Shown one piece after another: positions 46,343 to 58,524 of a stretch of DNA of 64,000 bases. The stretch's first letter is position 1. Each line of letters opens with the position of its first letter. The DNA is from Papaver somniferum. Taxonomy: Eukaryota > Streptophyta > Magnoliopsida > Ranunculales > Papaveraceae. A model generated the notes under the pieces. That model searched no databases, was not told the DNA's origin, and worked only from the letters and a program-made list of their open reading frames with translations. Where the stretch lies: positions 233,815,560 through 233,879,559 of the forward strand of contig NC_039358.1 in assembly GCF_003573695.1 (NCBI RefSeq), in the 5' to 3' direction. A program made the position numbers and the translations under genes.

Positions 46343-46559
46343 GGCAAACACGTTTAAGACCTTATCAGTCTGTGTTTGTGGTAATCTGAGTCTGAGGACA
46401 GAATCTTGTACACCCATACCAAGATGTCTTCTAAAGCTTTTAACTATGCCAATTGTCTTTGAGATACCTCAAAGGATCACTCCTTAGCAGATTCTTCCGA
46501 ATCCCGAGGTAAGTATGTTGTCCCATCATATGACAACTCTCTCTCTGATGAGACATTGG

Positions 46560-47135
46560 GCACTATGGCAAAAGCTGAAATGATGCTCACCAGAATTTCA
46601 GAAATCTCTATTGAGTTTGTTGATTTTAATAATCACGAACAACTCATTGATGAATTTGAAAAGTCTCTCGAGAACTTGAACTCTACAGTATTATTGAGTC
46701 CTTCTCAAGGAATACTGAGAAACTTCTTCAAGAATCTACTCAACAACGTGAAAATATTAATGTTCTTGAAGATATTGTTAAGGAAGACTCAATTATAGAG
46801 AAAATTTTGATCGATACTCATTCATCAGATCTTAACAGACTTCGTGTTGAGAAAGAGAAACTAGAAGCATCAGTTACTCTAGCCCATGAATAGTGCAGAT
46901 CCTTGGAAAAGGAAAACTCTGTCTTAAGGAGAAATTCTTCTGCACAAACTAATTCTCATGAGTTACAATACAAAATGAAATATTCTTCGAAAGAAAATCG
47001 TGTAAATAAACGTTTTCATAACTTACAATCTTCTATGATGGCTATGAAGTCTAAATAAGTGCCAGTTGTTGCTTCTCTTCCACGAACCTGTACCTTCTGT
47101 GGGAAAAAGAATCACTATGTTATCCATTGTTTTGC
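46560..47135 (+). pseudogene. gag: Element E gag remnant with CCHC knuckle
   Basis: Coding pieces include MAKAEMMLTRISEIS and LIDEFEKSLENLNS, then LRVEKEKLEASVTLAHE ending in a stop, and a helical stretch before CTFCGKKNHYVIHC (47089-47130), a perfect C-x2-C-x4-H-x4-C knuckle. Frame changes and stops separate the pieces. The charged, coiled-coil-rich segment before the knuckle is usual in Sirevirus Gag. Confidence 0.65.
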
Positions 47136-48082
47136 CAGAAAAAAGAAACAAATTTCTAAACTTCATAATTTGCTTCTCTCCACTGTCAATGGAAAAAAGT
47201 AGTCGGTCGACTACCGCAGTGAATCAAATACCCACAGAAAACCAAGAACCTTATAAACATGAATTTCTTCCAAGAAATCGTCATAGGGCACAAGTACATT
47301 CTAGTCGAATAAATTCTTGTATTACTGGTGAAATTATTCCCTGTGTTTATAAGAATGTTTTTGGTAAATATAAATCTATAAAATGGATTCTATCTATTCT
47401 GATCCTCTTGAACCGATTTCAAAGAAACTATGTCTTATTTTTGTGGACCGAGTAATAATCAAAGAATAAAAGCTAAACAAAAACAACGTTCATTTAATGA
47501 TCTAAATGCTCATACTTGTGCAAATTAATCACAAGGTTGTCCTTTCACCTACAAAAAATCGTAGTTGTGTGAGAATTGAATAGGTATACTCTTTGAAAAG
47601 TGGCTCTGATTATCTAGCTATTTTCTTATCGTTCTTAGATGGATAATCGGTCATATACTTTTTCATGAGTATTTATTAAATCCTTTGTTTGTTTTATATT
47701 ATTTTCTTTCATTTTCTTTGATTTCAAACTTGTTTCTTTATGAAGACTACAAGTTTGTTTACGGGCTTTTAAGTCATCCTCGTACGGGTACATGTACAGT
47801 TTTAGATTTTCTCTCATAAACCTATCTTGTAAACCATAATTATCTCAAATCATTTATATACCCTTCCTATATTGAGTTGAGATATCTCACTCTAGGTTTC
47901 TTATCAACGGTGTCGTCTTCTTGCTTGTGGGATTTTCCTAAAGACTTCGTTGACAGTGGTATATATTTTGAATTTGATAAAGAGAAGGGAAATCTTGTTG
48001 AAGTTTAAGGATCTTTTCCTCAATCTCCTGATTCCTATTCGGACATTGAGGAGGTTGAAGAGATTTATCTGATGTAGCCCTT
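47136..48082 (+). other. Element E internal, non-coding remnants
   Basis: Short decayed frames only. DFPKDFVDSGIYFEFDKEKG near 47932-47990 may be the start of the next coding block. The region that should hold protease, integrase, RT and RNase H is absent. Confidence 0.5.
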
Positions 48083-48310
48083 GACTTCCTAGAAAAATTT
48101 GAGGATGCAAAGCAGCAACTTGTTGGGACTATAAAATGCCTTGATGTGGTAAGAACTGAGTTGAAAAAGGTTAACTGTGACCTTGCTCTCATGAAGACCC
48201 GTGTTAAAGAGCTTCCCAATAAGGATTTCTTCTCCAAAACTGCAGAGGAAGATGTCGCTCATAAGCTCGAAAATCTCAAGACTCATGAGGATCCAGAACC
48301 GTCCAACTGA
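48083..48310 (+). pseudogene. Element E coiled-coil frame of unknown role
   Basis: The frame reads DFLEKFEDAKQQLVGTIKCL, then VVRTELKKVNCDLALMKTRV and ELPNKDFFSKTAEEDVAHKL before a stop at about 48308. Leucine and valine spacing suggests a coiled coil. It lies where some Sireviruses carry an extra frame after pol, but I do not recognise the protein. Confidence 0.4.
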
Positions 48311-49946
48311 TGCTTTTTTGTATCCGGCTTTGGTATAAGAGTCTGTTTTTGATTTAGTTTTTGCCTAATAATCTTCTATTATTTTTTCTTGTTTTGATTA
48401 GAAGAAAAACTAGAGATTGGAATAGCCATTATTGCGATTATGCATAGCTATGTCCAATATTTTCATCTTCATGTTTTTAGATTTATTGGTTTAAATTCTA
48501 AATTATGTTGAAAGGTGATTTTTGCAGTATTAATAATTATCGTTTTATATATTGCAATTGTTTATGGGATATGTGTGCTTGCGTCCATGAACTATGATTG
48601 TCCCATATGTTGTCAAAAATAAAGTCTTTCGATGTCGATATTCGTATCGATAAAAAGAATGAATGGACTTTTGACAAATACAAAAGTTAAGCCTATATTG
48701 TCAATTATTGATGGAAGATAGGTTAAAATCTTTTGTTTACAAGTATTATGTCTATTTGATGTTGTTATGATGGAAAATAGAATGTATCCTTGTGCATTCC
48801 ACATTAATTGATCTTCCCAGGTCCATATTTTATGTATTACTGTGAGACTCCGTAATGTGTCTTATGTTGAGCATTAGATAACCAAGTCGATTATTTTATG
48901 ATTAGCTTTGCTGTTGTTCCGTAAGGTATGTTATGTCGAGCATAGTGGACTAAATTAATCATCTTGTTTGGTTATTTAGTTATTACTCCGTAAGTTTTAT
49001 TGTGTTTGAGCGTTTTTGATTGAGTTGATTATTTTCATGATTAACTTAGTCATTGCTCCATAATTTTTCTTATATCGAGTATGGCCAATTAAATTGATTA
49101 CTTTTTGTGATTAGTTTGGTTGTGTATTTCGATTGAATTAATCATGGGCTCTCTTGTGGTTAATTTAATTGAAGTTTTGGATTCAAATTCATACTTGTAT
49201 TTGATTTGTTATGTCCAAAGAAATCCTTATTTTCTTTCGAAATTAAGGTCGCTCTTGTTGTTCCTTTGGGAATGACATATTACGGGGGAGAGTTCATTTT
49301 GAACTTGTGCTTAATTGCCAAATCTTTGTGGGAGTGCGGTTGTGGAATTTTATAGGGGTTATCTTGTATCTTTAAAACTCCTTGATGAATGCTATTAGCT
49401 TCGGATATATGATTGCATCTAAATAAAATGATGTGTGTTTCCTTATTTTGGTCATGAAATGTCTCTTTCGGAAATTTCATTAGGATCCCGTTCTTGCACC
49501 TTTGTCAATTTTATTGACAAAAAGGGGGAGAATTAATGTGTAGTTCACACTACAAATACATACGGTTTTCGGATCATTATGTAAGGGAGAGTGGTTTCCA
49601 TGTGAGATGGAGTATTGACTAAGGAGGAGTGATACATATCACCATAGTATTGTTGTTGAAGTTGTGAAACAATTGAACTTTGATGTTGTGTAATAGTACT
49701 ATGACATTGTATAACAATGATTGACAACTATTGTTTTCTTGTTGTTATAGATACGGATTTTCAACAACGATGATACTAAACTTACAACATTTGGGATCAT
49801 TGGAGTACTTGGAAGGGACGAAGATTTCGAGTAATGTTGAAGATTAGGCATGTGGAATAGAAGCTACAAAGGTTAATTTATTTATTTATTTTTTATATTT
49901 CATATGTATTAATAGTTTTTCCACTAAAATTGACAAAGGGGGGGAT
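48311..49946 (+). repeat. Element E 3' region: tandem repeats and multiple polypurine tracts
   Basis: About four diverged copies of a roughly 85-bp unit (CTCCGTAAT..CTTATGTTGAGCAT..GATTATTTTATGATTAG pattern) occupy 48850-49135. AAAGGGGGAGA (49521-49531) and AAAGGGGGGGA (49935-49945) are two polypurine tracts; the second abuts the LTR. Multiple tracts upstream of the 3' LTR are an established Sirevirus hallmark. Confidence 0.7.
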
Positions 49947-50324
49947 TGTTAGAGCATAGCTCGGTCAAACTCGCATGCATTGCTATCTCAAGCATGTTTG
50001 TCAATGTTAGTGATCAAAACTATAAGTCGTATTCTAGCCTACATAGATAAATCTCGGACTAGGATATAAAGTGTAGTTGAGCTCAAGAACTCCATGGCAA
50101 TCATCATACAAGACGAAGGACTACTCGAGGAACCGGTGCAACTTCATCGACTAAAAGGTATGTGGAGACTTCAACTTATCTGTCACTCAAAAGTCTATTT
50201 AAACTCTATCTCCTATTCTTTGAGACAAAAGTCGTTTTGATATATAGACTTTCATTATACACATTTTCTATTTCGAGCCGAGTTTAACTCGCCTATCTAT
50301 TTCTCGAAATATGTGTTGGTAAGC
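49947..50324 (+). repeat. Element E 3' LTR, truncated
   Basis: TGTTAGAGCATAGCTCGG matches the start of the 5' LTR for 378 bases and stops in GTTGGTAAGC, where element C begins. The remaining 1.9 kb of this LTR is not found in the window. Confidence 0.82.
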
Positions 50325-51828
50325 TGATCGAATTTTATATAGTGCTAAGTAGAGTTGTCGTTCAGTCGGACTTTGTTGAGATTGATTATAGGCTTAAATA
50401 TAAAAATAATAAAAATAAAAAATTAGATATAAAATATGTCACAAGATGAAGAATTCACTGGGACTCGGGATTTCACTGTTTTTCATATTCAAGGGGTTCA
50501 GAAATTAATCATAGGCAATTATAGCTCCAAACACAAGAAATATTAACTCTATTCTTTGCCAAAACAGATTTCGTAAAACATCAATTGTATATTACAAGCA
50601 TAGTGTATCAAAAGCACCTAAGACTAAGCATACACTATCAAACAAGATAACAATTGATTAATAGAATTCATATATCATTTATAATCGGTGCAAAAAGTAA
50701 ATAAGAAATTAATTAAATTTACCACATGATGAAATTCAGCTTCGTCTGTTGTCCCATCGATGGGGTCTAGCTTCTCATGATGAAAACACACTCAAAAAGA
50801 TAACTCATAGATCAAATGGTGTTTTTATTGGAAAAATAGTAGAAAACAGAGATTTGCAATGGTATAAAGGCGTTGCAAAATGAACTGTTACAAAGAACGA
50901 TAAATGGGAAATGCCACTGTCACTGTACCAAATACAACGATTCAGTCTGTGTCGTTGTCAATGTTGATGAACGACTGTTCTTTGGCCTATTATGTTATTC
51001 GCTCTCTCCTTCAATGGAAGCAGCAGAGACAAGCTCTGCAACTTCCTGTTCTACGCTCTGTTTCCTCCCCTCACTCTTCATTCCCTTCTCATAACCCGTA
51101 GCACCCTTTATATACTCTACAGAATCAAAAAATACTCCCAATAACTCCGAATAATCTTCATTAATTCTCCTCTGCCATTCTCGGAAATAATTTCCATTTT
51201 CATCACCATCATGCGTCTGTGGTAGATTATCACGTGTTTTATGGTGTTAACGTACTCCAAACATGGCGAGCAAACATCCCAGTAGTAGTAAAACTCCCTA
51301 AATACACATACACTCCTTCCAATTAAAGAAAATCATACCGGAAAGAAAATATCCTCCCTGTTGTATGAGATATGAAAAGATCTTCTTTCTTTAACGTCAG
51401 CAAACACGTTATCATCCCTTTTTTGACTCAACAGGTCAATCCCTATCCTAATCCGACAAGAAATCACCGGAAATCTCGTGCAGAATTCTTCCCAGAAGTA
51501 TGCAGGAAGGAAAGAAAAATTCCCGCCAAAATTGTTCTTCAAACGATGAGAAAGGCCGCCCCTTAAACAGAGTGGGGTGCTCTTAGCAGTGGGGTGCAAA
51601 TAACCATGGGGTGTCCCTTATCGATTGGGTGCCCCTTATCCAAACTAAGAGTCTGAATAGCAAATCTCCTCCGGGGTTCCAAATAACACTTTTTGAGCAA
51701 GTTTTTCCACACAAGTGTATTTCTCCAAAAACACCTACACAAACATAAAAACACCATAATAAGTACAAAATCGAGTGCCAACAATATATAGTATTGAGAT
51801 CAAATTAGACATAATAATGTGTCTATCA
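50325..51828 (-). repeat. Element C 3' LTR
   Basis: On the minus strand it runs from TGATAGACACATTATTATG to ATTCGATCA, about 1504 bp. It parallels the Athila LTR along its length (GTGTAGG, polyadenylation region, GGGGCACCC blocks). A TATA box TATATAAA lies at 51107-51114 on the minus strand. The 5 bases next to it in element E are TAAGC. Confidence 0.78.
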
Positions 51829-53088
51829 AATACCCCCAAATTTATTATTTTCTAGTCCTCGAGCAAATTTATTCTAGAAAAGAAAAGAAAATTCAAACTC
51901 ACTAGGTGGCCCTAGTGACCGAGTTATAGTCTCGGGAGGGTTTACCAGAGGTATACCCACAAAACCATGACTTCTAATTGGTCACAAGTATCCAAAGAGC
52001 TATGAGGACATACATATTCTCAACCTGTCTCCAAGTAACTAGAATGCCAGAGAAATTAAAGGTGCCAACTCTAAAGCTGACTAAAGAAAAGGGGAGACAC
52101 ATCCGCAACACTGCTAGATAAAGAGATATCCGCTACACAGCTAGATAACATTGTAAGATGCTTCCGTTGATTTACAGCTGGATAAGATTATGAGAGAGAT
52201 AAAGATAAGAGGGACATTTGCTACACAGCTGGACTAATTACGTGTGATGAGTTAAGCCAGTGCAGGAAAGATCTTGTGCCATATTGAAGGCGGACTAACA
52301 AAGAAACCAAATGTATCTTTCTTCGACCCTCTCATAGTGCTCAGTAGAAACAACATATTCTTCGGTCTTCAACTGTTGATGATAAACTATCGAACCTCAT
52401 AGAACCTTGACAATTAACTCTTCTCTTCGATTTCTTGCTTCACTTAAAAATTTCTACTTCCTTATGGCCTTATTTAACAAAGAACAAAAAGAACGTAATG
52501 ATGACTCTTTTTTTTTTTCATTTTTTTTCTCTTTTTTTTTTTCATTTTTTTTTCAACATAAAAATAACAAGACAAAAAATTTAAATGGCCATGAGAGAAG
52601 GACTTTAGAACTTGGATCTTCGCAACTTGTGATGTCTTGGTATCATGAACTTCAACAACTTATATCATTTTCTCTTATAATTAAGTCTTCAACTTTGATT
52701 TTTGAATTATTCTTTTCTATTGTTGCTTCTAAACCTTAAACATCTTCAACTTTCTTCATAGATTTTGATGTCTCTCCGCTTGTTGATGATAATAAGTTTC
52801 TACTGAGAGGGAGTCATAATCCAGTAAATAAGACTACATTGTGAGGTTTCTTTGTCTTTCTGTCATTTCCTGACCTACTTTCCTTTCCATCATGGATGGT
52901 TAGGTTCATCACGGTTACCCTCTAAAACGAACAAGTTCTCTCCTAAATTTCAAGGATCTCAATGTCTTTTTCTCTAATGTCTCAAAAGATTGTTATCTTT
53001 AGCATTCCAATTTCTATCTTTTCAGTGAGAAACAGTATGTAAACTTAGCTAACCAGATACTATGTGATGCTAGAAGTTTTTCCCTTAC
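51829..53088 (-). other. Element C 3' non-coding region, distal part
   Basis: Next to the LTR is the tract AAATTTGGGGGTATT (minus strand). The stem-loop TCACTAGG-TGGC-CCTAGTGA (51899-51918) and the neighbouring CGAG/CTCG stem follow. The rest, including the T-rich run at 52510-52556, shows no supported gene. Confidence 0.65.
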
Positions 53089-54625
53089 TGATAGACGCAT
53101 TTATGTGTCTAATTTGTCCTCAATGTATCGTATTGTTAGTACTCGTTTTCGTCCTTATTATGGTGTTTTGTGTATTTGTAGGTATTTTTTTGGAAATAAA
53201 CATTTTTGGAAAAATCGGCTGGAAAAGTTGTTCGGGCACCCTTTGAGGACATTTGTTATTCGGACTCCCATTTTGGTTAAGGGGAAACCAAATTACTAAA
53301 GGGCACCCCAGTTGGGCATTTGCTATTTGCACACCCATTCTGGATAGGGGGACACCATCTTCTTCCTTTGAATTATGTTTTTTGTCGGGAAAATGGAACA
53401 CTAAACTGGAAGCGCTTAGATTCACGAATTGGACGTGATTTCATGAGATTTAATGGCTGATTTTTGGTAGGAAGTTGTGATATGGCCTATCAAACATGTT
53501 GGGGGCTTTTGGTTCGATCGAAATTGGCTAGAATCGTCTAGGAAATTCACGAGTTAGGAACAGGGCAGTTCATGTCTGTCACGGGTTTGAGAGAATTTTT
53601 GGAGGACTTCGAACGTGTTCTGATGATGCATGGAGGACTCTAACACACTTTTGGACCGTGTAGAAGACAATTAAGGTGAGTTTCCATGAAATTAACAGAT
53701 GCAGATACGTAATCGAAATAAAAAAGGAAAAAAATATATATTATGAACTGTCCGAGTAATGGAAGATTTTTGGGAGTTATTGCAAAGGATTTCGTCTACC
53801 TGTTGAGTATAAAAGGATTTCTGGGTTAGAGTAGAAGGTGTCGAGAGTCTGGAGAGAGTTAGAGACGTAAAAATCAAAGAACCAGACGCTGTGAAGAAGT
53901 TCCTGCTGCTGCTGGAACTGAAGAACACGAAGAACATTGGACGAGGCAGGAAAGTCGTTAAAAACTGTCGCTTTATTTCGACACTTTTCCACTCCTTTCC
54001 GCGACTGAGTCGTTGTACCAACAACACTATATCTGTGTCGTTGATTCTGGACGCCTTCTGAGGGTCGCAGAATCCTGTTTTATACTATTTACTTATCTTT
54101 CTCTTCATTGTAAAACACTTTTGAGCATCAATGAAATTCTTTGAGAGGTTTTCCAATATGATGAGCGACTAATTCCCTCGTAACCAAGGCAATGGTGGAA
54201 GCTATTCACGCAACATAAATGGGTAACTATTTCATTTAATTATATAATTCACCTAATCGCTGCTTTTGCATAGTTTTAAATTATTTGAATGATTGTCTTA
54301 ATTATTTGTTATTCAGTTTGATAATTTATGCTTGGTTTAATCTCTTGATAATCTATGCTTAAGGTTTACAAATAATTTTTGAGAATCTGTATGATTGATA
54401 GTGAATTAAAGATAAAAGAGGACTTAAGAATTGAATAGAGTTTTGAAATATTTATCATTCAATTTTGCATAATAGTGGAATCTAGTGTCTTGGTTACCTC
54501 TCGCACCCATTGTTAATATTTTTGTATATATATTTTTAAATCTAAAAATCCATTACCTTCACAAGTTCGAGTTTGAACGATACCCCTTACCACTACAACT
54601 ACAACCCACGAAAAATCCCAAATCA
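53089..54625 (+). repeat. Solo LTR D, Athila-like
   Basis: It begins TGATAGACGC and ends CCAAATCA, 1537 bp, with perfect CTTAC duplications (53084-53088 and 54626-54630). A TATA box TATAAAAG is at 53808-53815. No internal region adjoins it. Excising it restores the element C sequence GTTTGGGGGTAAGGG on the minus strand, so this is a complete solo LTR left by recombination between two LTRs. Confidence 0.82.
53808..53815 (+). promoter_or_regulatory. TATA box of solo LTR D
   Basis: TATAAAAG in GTTGAGTATAAAAGGATTT. It could still drive transcription into the neighbouring antisense element C. Confidence 0.5.
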
Positions 54626-54815
54626 CTTACCCCCAAACTTAAATCTAACATTGTCCTCAATGTTCTAAAGATAAAATTAAAAACATGAACAAGGAGAAAC
54701 TATTACCACTTGAGGGAAAAGAAATAAGGAAGAATATTACCGTGTCACATGAAAATGGGTTACCTCCCAAGAAATGCTAAGTTTAAAGTCTTCAGCCAGA
54801 CATTAGAAGAATTAG

Positions 54816-55610
54816 TCACCTCGTAGAATCATATAGCAGCAGCCGGAATAATTGTGGGTCATCTGGATCAAAAAGTATTACCCACAAGAAGAGGAAATTA
54901 CAACAGACCAAGAAGATACCGAACATACCCTTGCTTAAGACAACTATATCTAGTTGTGGTTCAGATCCAGGCTCTATAAAGGGGTCTAAATAAAAAGATT
55001 TCATTGGTTGGATTTCCTCGAAGGCATTCTGAAGATCAGGATGAAGAGTCTGGAAATACTCAAGTAAGAACTTAGAAGCGCATAACAAAAGCCTGAATAA
55101 CTGGGGATCCTCTAAGTCAATCAGATTTGACTCACACAGCTGACCACAATGAAAAAAGTTGTCTTCCTTAAGAAAATGTGTCGACCCTATTCTCCTAAAG
55201 TAATTAGGTTCAGTCTCAAAACTTAATAACCGACACATCTGAAAATCATATGTTCCCACAATTGGAAGAAAAGTTTTTGGTGGGAAAACAAAGTAAATCT
55301 TGGTATCATAGCCTGGGTTAACCACATCAACCAGAGGATGGGTTTCTAACAACTGAGCTTCTTTTTGGACATCATTAGGTTCGGGAAAACGTGTATGAAG
55401 ATAATCTTGTAAGATGGTTGAGGCACAGATGTCAAGTCCTACACAAGGGAACTTTTTAAGAGTTAAAGCAAGAGGATAATGATAATCACCCCCAAACTTA
55501 GAATTTTCTATGTCTCTAGAAAGACTAGTCACAACTTCCCTAGTTTCAAGGTCATCAGATTCCTGAAAATGGTCAATTGATTCTTCTAAGTCAGGTACAT
55601 CCTCACTCAT
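54816..55610 (-). pseudogene. Element C Gag-like C-terminal protein, N-terminus lost
   Basis: The 264-codon frame reads MSEDVPDLEESIDHF at its first ATG, but the frame is open a little further upstream before a stop, and the region encoding the zinc knuckle is missing. It has VGLDICASTILQDYLHTRFP, matching N1 LGLELCASQVLLDYF. DPQLFRLL occurs twice, once at mid-protein followed by LCASKFLLEYF and once at the end, preceded by a hydrophobic stretch (IFLVCCNFLFLWVILFD). The frame has no internal stop. It is the best preserved example in the window of this unrecognised domain. It may be a Gag derivative. Confidence 0.55.
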
Positions 55611-55709
55611 ATCGACGGGTTCATATGTTTTTTCTAAGTGTTTATTTTCCTCAGATCACATTTTGCTCTCCCTCTAATAAAAATCTTTAACTTCTACACC
55701 TGATTTGCC

Positions 55710-56608
55710 GAGTCCAATTTTGTGCACACTCCTTTAAAGAGTGTGCACAAAACAAATCACTCCTATTGGTTGTTCAAACACAACCGTTAACCATTTATTA
55801 AAATTAGTTTTTCCTAAATTTTGTTTAAGTATAAAATCTATAAAAAGGAAGGTGTATATATTTAATATCCAATCAATCCTAACATACGGTGTTTTTAAAA
55901 AAGGAAATAGGTGACAAGTTCTGACTTTTAAGTTTTAATTAAAAAATTTACTTTAACAAGTTGAAATTATTATCAATTTCAACTGAACTGCATGCTCTTT
56001 GTAAAATTTGTTTAGACAAAACTCCTGCTGATGATAAGAATTTGTATCAAAAACTGATTGGCTCTTTTAGTTCCAATTGGGAACTAACAACAGCATAAAA
56101 ATATCCAAGATCCAAACAAAAAATCACACACTTGTGTATAAGATCCAATTGAGAAATGATGAGTTTCATGTAGTTGTATGGTTTCTCGGTATTTTTTTTC
56201 TTACATGGATTGGGGTGGAAGTATTGTGATTCAAAAAACTACCTCCTGGATGCCTGACCAATAAGGGAAAAGGCTAAAGCAGGAGTTCAAAGTAGAAATA
56301 CAAAAATTACATAAAATGCCATGCGAAAATGGTTGATGAATATATAATTCTAACACAAAGAGGACATGGTGATTCAAAAATGGAGTCAGAAATTCATTAT
56401 CCATTTCCTTTTTTAAAATCACTACATTTGTTGTAGATTAAATTAAATTAGGTATGATATATATTCCTTACCTATTTTAGATTTCAAATAAATTTAAAAT
56501 TAATAAAAAATTAATTTTGATTAGTAGTTAACGGTTGTGTTTGAACAACCAATAAGATTGTTTTGTTTTGTGCACACTCTTTAAAGGAGTGTGCACAAAA
56601 TTGGACTC
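55710..56608. mobile_element. Mutator-like non-autonomous element with hairpin-forming TIRs
   Basis: An 899-bp element with TIRs of about 85 bp starting GAGTCCAATTTTGTGCAC, flanked by 9-bp duplications TGATTTGCC (55701-55709) and TGGTTTGCC (56609-56617), one mismatch. A 9-bp duplication with long TIRs indicates a MULE. Each terminus also holds its own palindrome, TTTTGTGCACACTC/GAGTGTGCACAAAA around CTTTAAA. The interior is AT-rich with no transposase. Confidence 0.82.
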
Positions 56609-56617
56609 TGGTTTGCC

Positions 56618-57057
56618 CTTCCACAAATTTTGTTAATGTTATTATGAAATTTTTCCTATAATAATGGCAGTTTTTTATCTTAAACAAGGACATAATATTG
56701 TTGGAAGGAAAAAAATATATTTCTTTAATTATCTTCAAATCAATGCAATGCGAATCGTTGGGTTATTTAAATTTAATGTCCAAGAAACTTGTTTCTCCTT
56801 TTCCTGAACAAAATTGTTACGTCTCTCTAACGTAAGCAATGGTTGTTGAATGACAATTGTTATGAACAGAACAGGTTATTATAGATTAAAATAAATTTTC
56901 ATGGAGACTTTCCTCATGATAGTTGATTGATTGATTACAACGTTAAAAGAATCTTAGAAGATCATGAGATCAAAATTAAAGAAATCCTTAAAGAAGGCGC
57001 AAGAGAGGTTCGGCCTGAGTAATACCCTAGTTAAAATTATACTAAACAAAAGTTATT

Positions 57058-57107
<50 letters not shown>

Positions 57108-57676
57108 TCAATAAAATAGTAGTATAATACTATATTAAAAAGTTAAAAGATGATATCTATTTTCACCACTTGTTATACAATATTATTTTCATCATTTGTT
57201 ACAACTATAATAAGTGAACCTATAATTAACCAATCACAAGGTGACCGTCTTTTCAATTAGCTTTAGCTATATAGTTTACCAATCACTTGACTGTTTTTTT
57301 ACACAGCATAATACAACACCGCATAACAGAAAAACACTTTTATTAAAGCCGGAACATATCATTTTTTGGTGGAACCTATTTTCCGTTTCCAGATTAACCA
57401 CAATATTAGAAAGAAAACAATTCAATTAATGAAAATTTATTTTTTGAAAAAAATAGAAAATCAAATCATAGTACATAAGTCAGTATCCTTTCTATTAATA
57501 TAAATAAAATAATATTATATTACATAAACCGTATCCTTAAATATAATTCCAAAAAAGTAACTTTATTATTATTATATAAAATGATATTATATTATTCTTT
57601 TGAAAAATAGTACACTATATAGAGTCCCATCATGCAATGTATTTCTTCACGAAAGAAATTATAACTCAATAACTTG
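56618..57676. other. AT-rich intergenic DNA with (TA)n
   Basis: No gene is supported. It contains a (TA) microsatellite of about 43 bases at 57062-57104 and otherwise unremarkable AT-rich sequence. Confidence 0.6.
57062..57104. repeat. (TA)n microsatellite
   Basis: An uninterrupted alternation of T and A, about 21 repeats. Confidence 0.95.
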
Positions 57677-58474
57677 GGGAGCCTTTTTGATCTAGTAGTT
57701 CCATGGCCGTAGGATATAGAAAGATGGGACGTCAATTAACCGTAAGTTAACCCCAGTTATTCGACGAATAATTGACAATTATCCGTGTATTTTAAACGAA
57801 TTGTTCGTTTTGTTGTTGCCGTGGGATAACGAATCTCTTTATTTTTTGGAACCTAGAAGATATCTCCAAGTGAATCCCCGGTAAGTGGAGATAGAAAACC
57901 TTGGATGATGTTGTTAATGGTGATGATAATAGCCACGAACGACTGTGAAATTGATGATAAACACCTTATGTTTTGATTTGGACCTTGATTACCTGAACCA
58001 TGATGATCCAAGGATGAGATGATTATCGTTGTTGTTGTTTGGCGAGGAAAAGGATGTTGTAGAGATTAAAGTTGATTAGTACTGGCCATGAATATGATGT
58101 TAAATATTAATAAACCTTTTTTTTAATACAATCTTCACAATGAGTAATTGTTGTCCAACATCGTTGTTGCTTATGAGCAAGAACACCAAGCTGTCGATAA
58201 ATATTATTATGTGTTGTCGGAATGAAGTTATGGAAGCATATGAGGGGATTTTAGTTCGTTGCTTTGTTGCCGACGAGAAAGAAAAATTGGGTGATCATTA
58301 AAAGTTATTACTTCTGCGCAAATAACATCACTTGGTATTTGATCATAAAGAAAATATCATTTGCCGAGTCTGGACCAATTAGTCGGCGACATAATTGGGG
58401 TTAACCTGCAGTTAGTTTACCTCCTATCATCCTAAATCCTACGGCCATAGAACTACTAGATCAAAAAAGCTCCC
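57677..58474. mobile_element. TIR element of about 800 bp, superfamily uncertain
   Basis: GGGAGCCTTTTTGATCTAGT at the left is matched in inverted form by ACTAGATCAAAAAAGCTCCC at the right, with similarity continuing for about 85 bp (GGCCGTAGGAT, GGTTAACCCCA). No clear target duplication is visible. The right end continues into a small palindrome, GCTCCCGC-ACC-GCGGGAGC, that the left end lacks, so the left end may be trimmed. No transposase frame. Confidence 0.7.
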
Positions 58475-58524
58475 GCACCGCGGGAGCAAAATTCTTTCCA
58501 TAACGGAACGGAAACAAAAAGAAA

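Larger units (their letters stand above)
44051..50324 (+). mobile_element. Element E: Sirevirus-like Ty1/copia element without pol
   Basis: It starts TGTTAGAGCA after GAGTG and has a 2277-bp 5' LTR, a tRNA-iMet-type primer site, a decayed gag with CCHC knuckle, a coiled-coil frame, tandem repeats and two AAAGGGGGAGA-type polypurine tracts before the 3' LTR. The 3' LTR is cut at 50324 by element C, so the right target duplication is missing. Only 3.6 kb lies between the LTRs, and no protease, integrase or RT motif is visible. LTR divergence is near 8 percent by eye. Confidence 0.8.
50325..55650 (-). mobile_element. Element C: non-autonomous Athila-like element, 5' truncated
   Basis: Reading the minus strand, it has a Gag-like frame (54816-55610), the hairpin AACATTGAGGACAATGTT, a polypurine-like tract interrupted by solo LTR D, the stem-loop pair, the terminal tract and a 3' LTR. 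No primer site or 5' LTR is found; the sequence loses similarity near 55650. Layout and motifs match N1. The right boundary is approximate. Confidence 0.72.

Noticed and set aside
51333..51784. Minus-strand frames of 60-88 codons
   Set aside because: They lie in the element C LTR and have no conserved domain.
54586..54590. CTTAC here as the right target duplication of solo LTR D
   Set aside because: An end at this point would give no CA terminus. The CTTAC at 54626-54630 gives a TGAT/ATCA element and restores the interrupted element C tract, so it was preferred.
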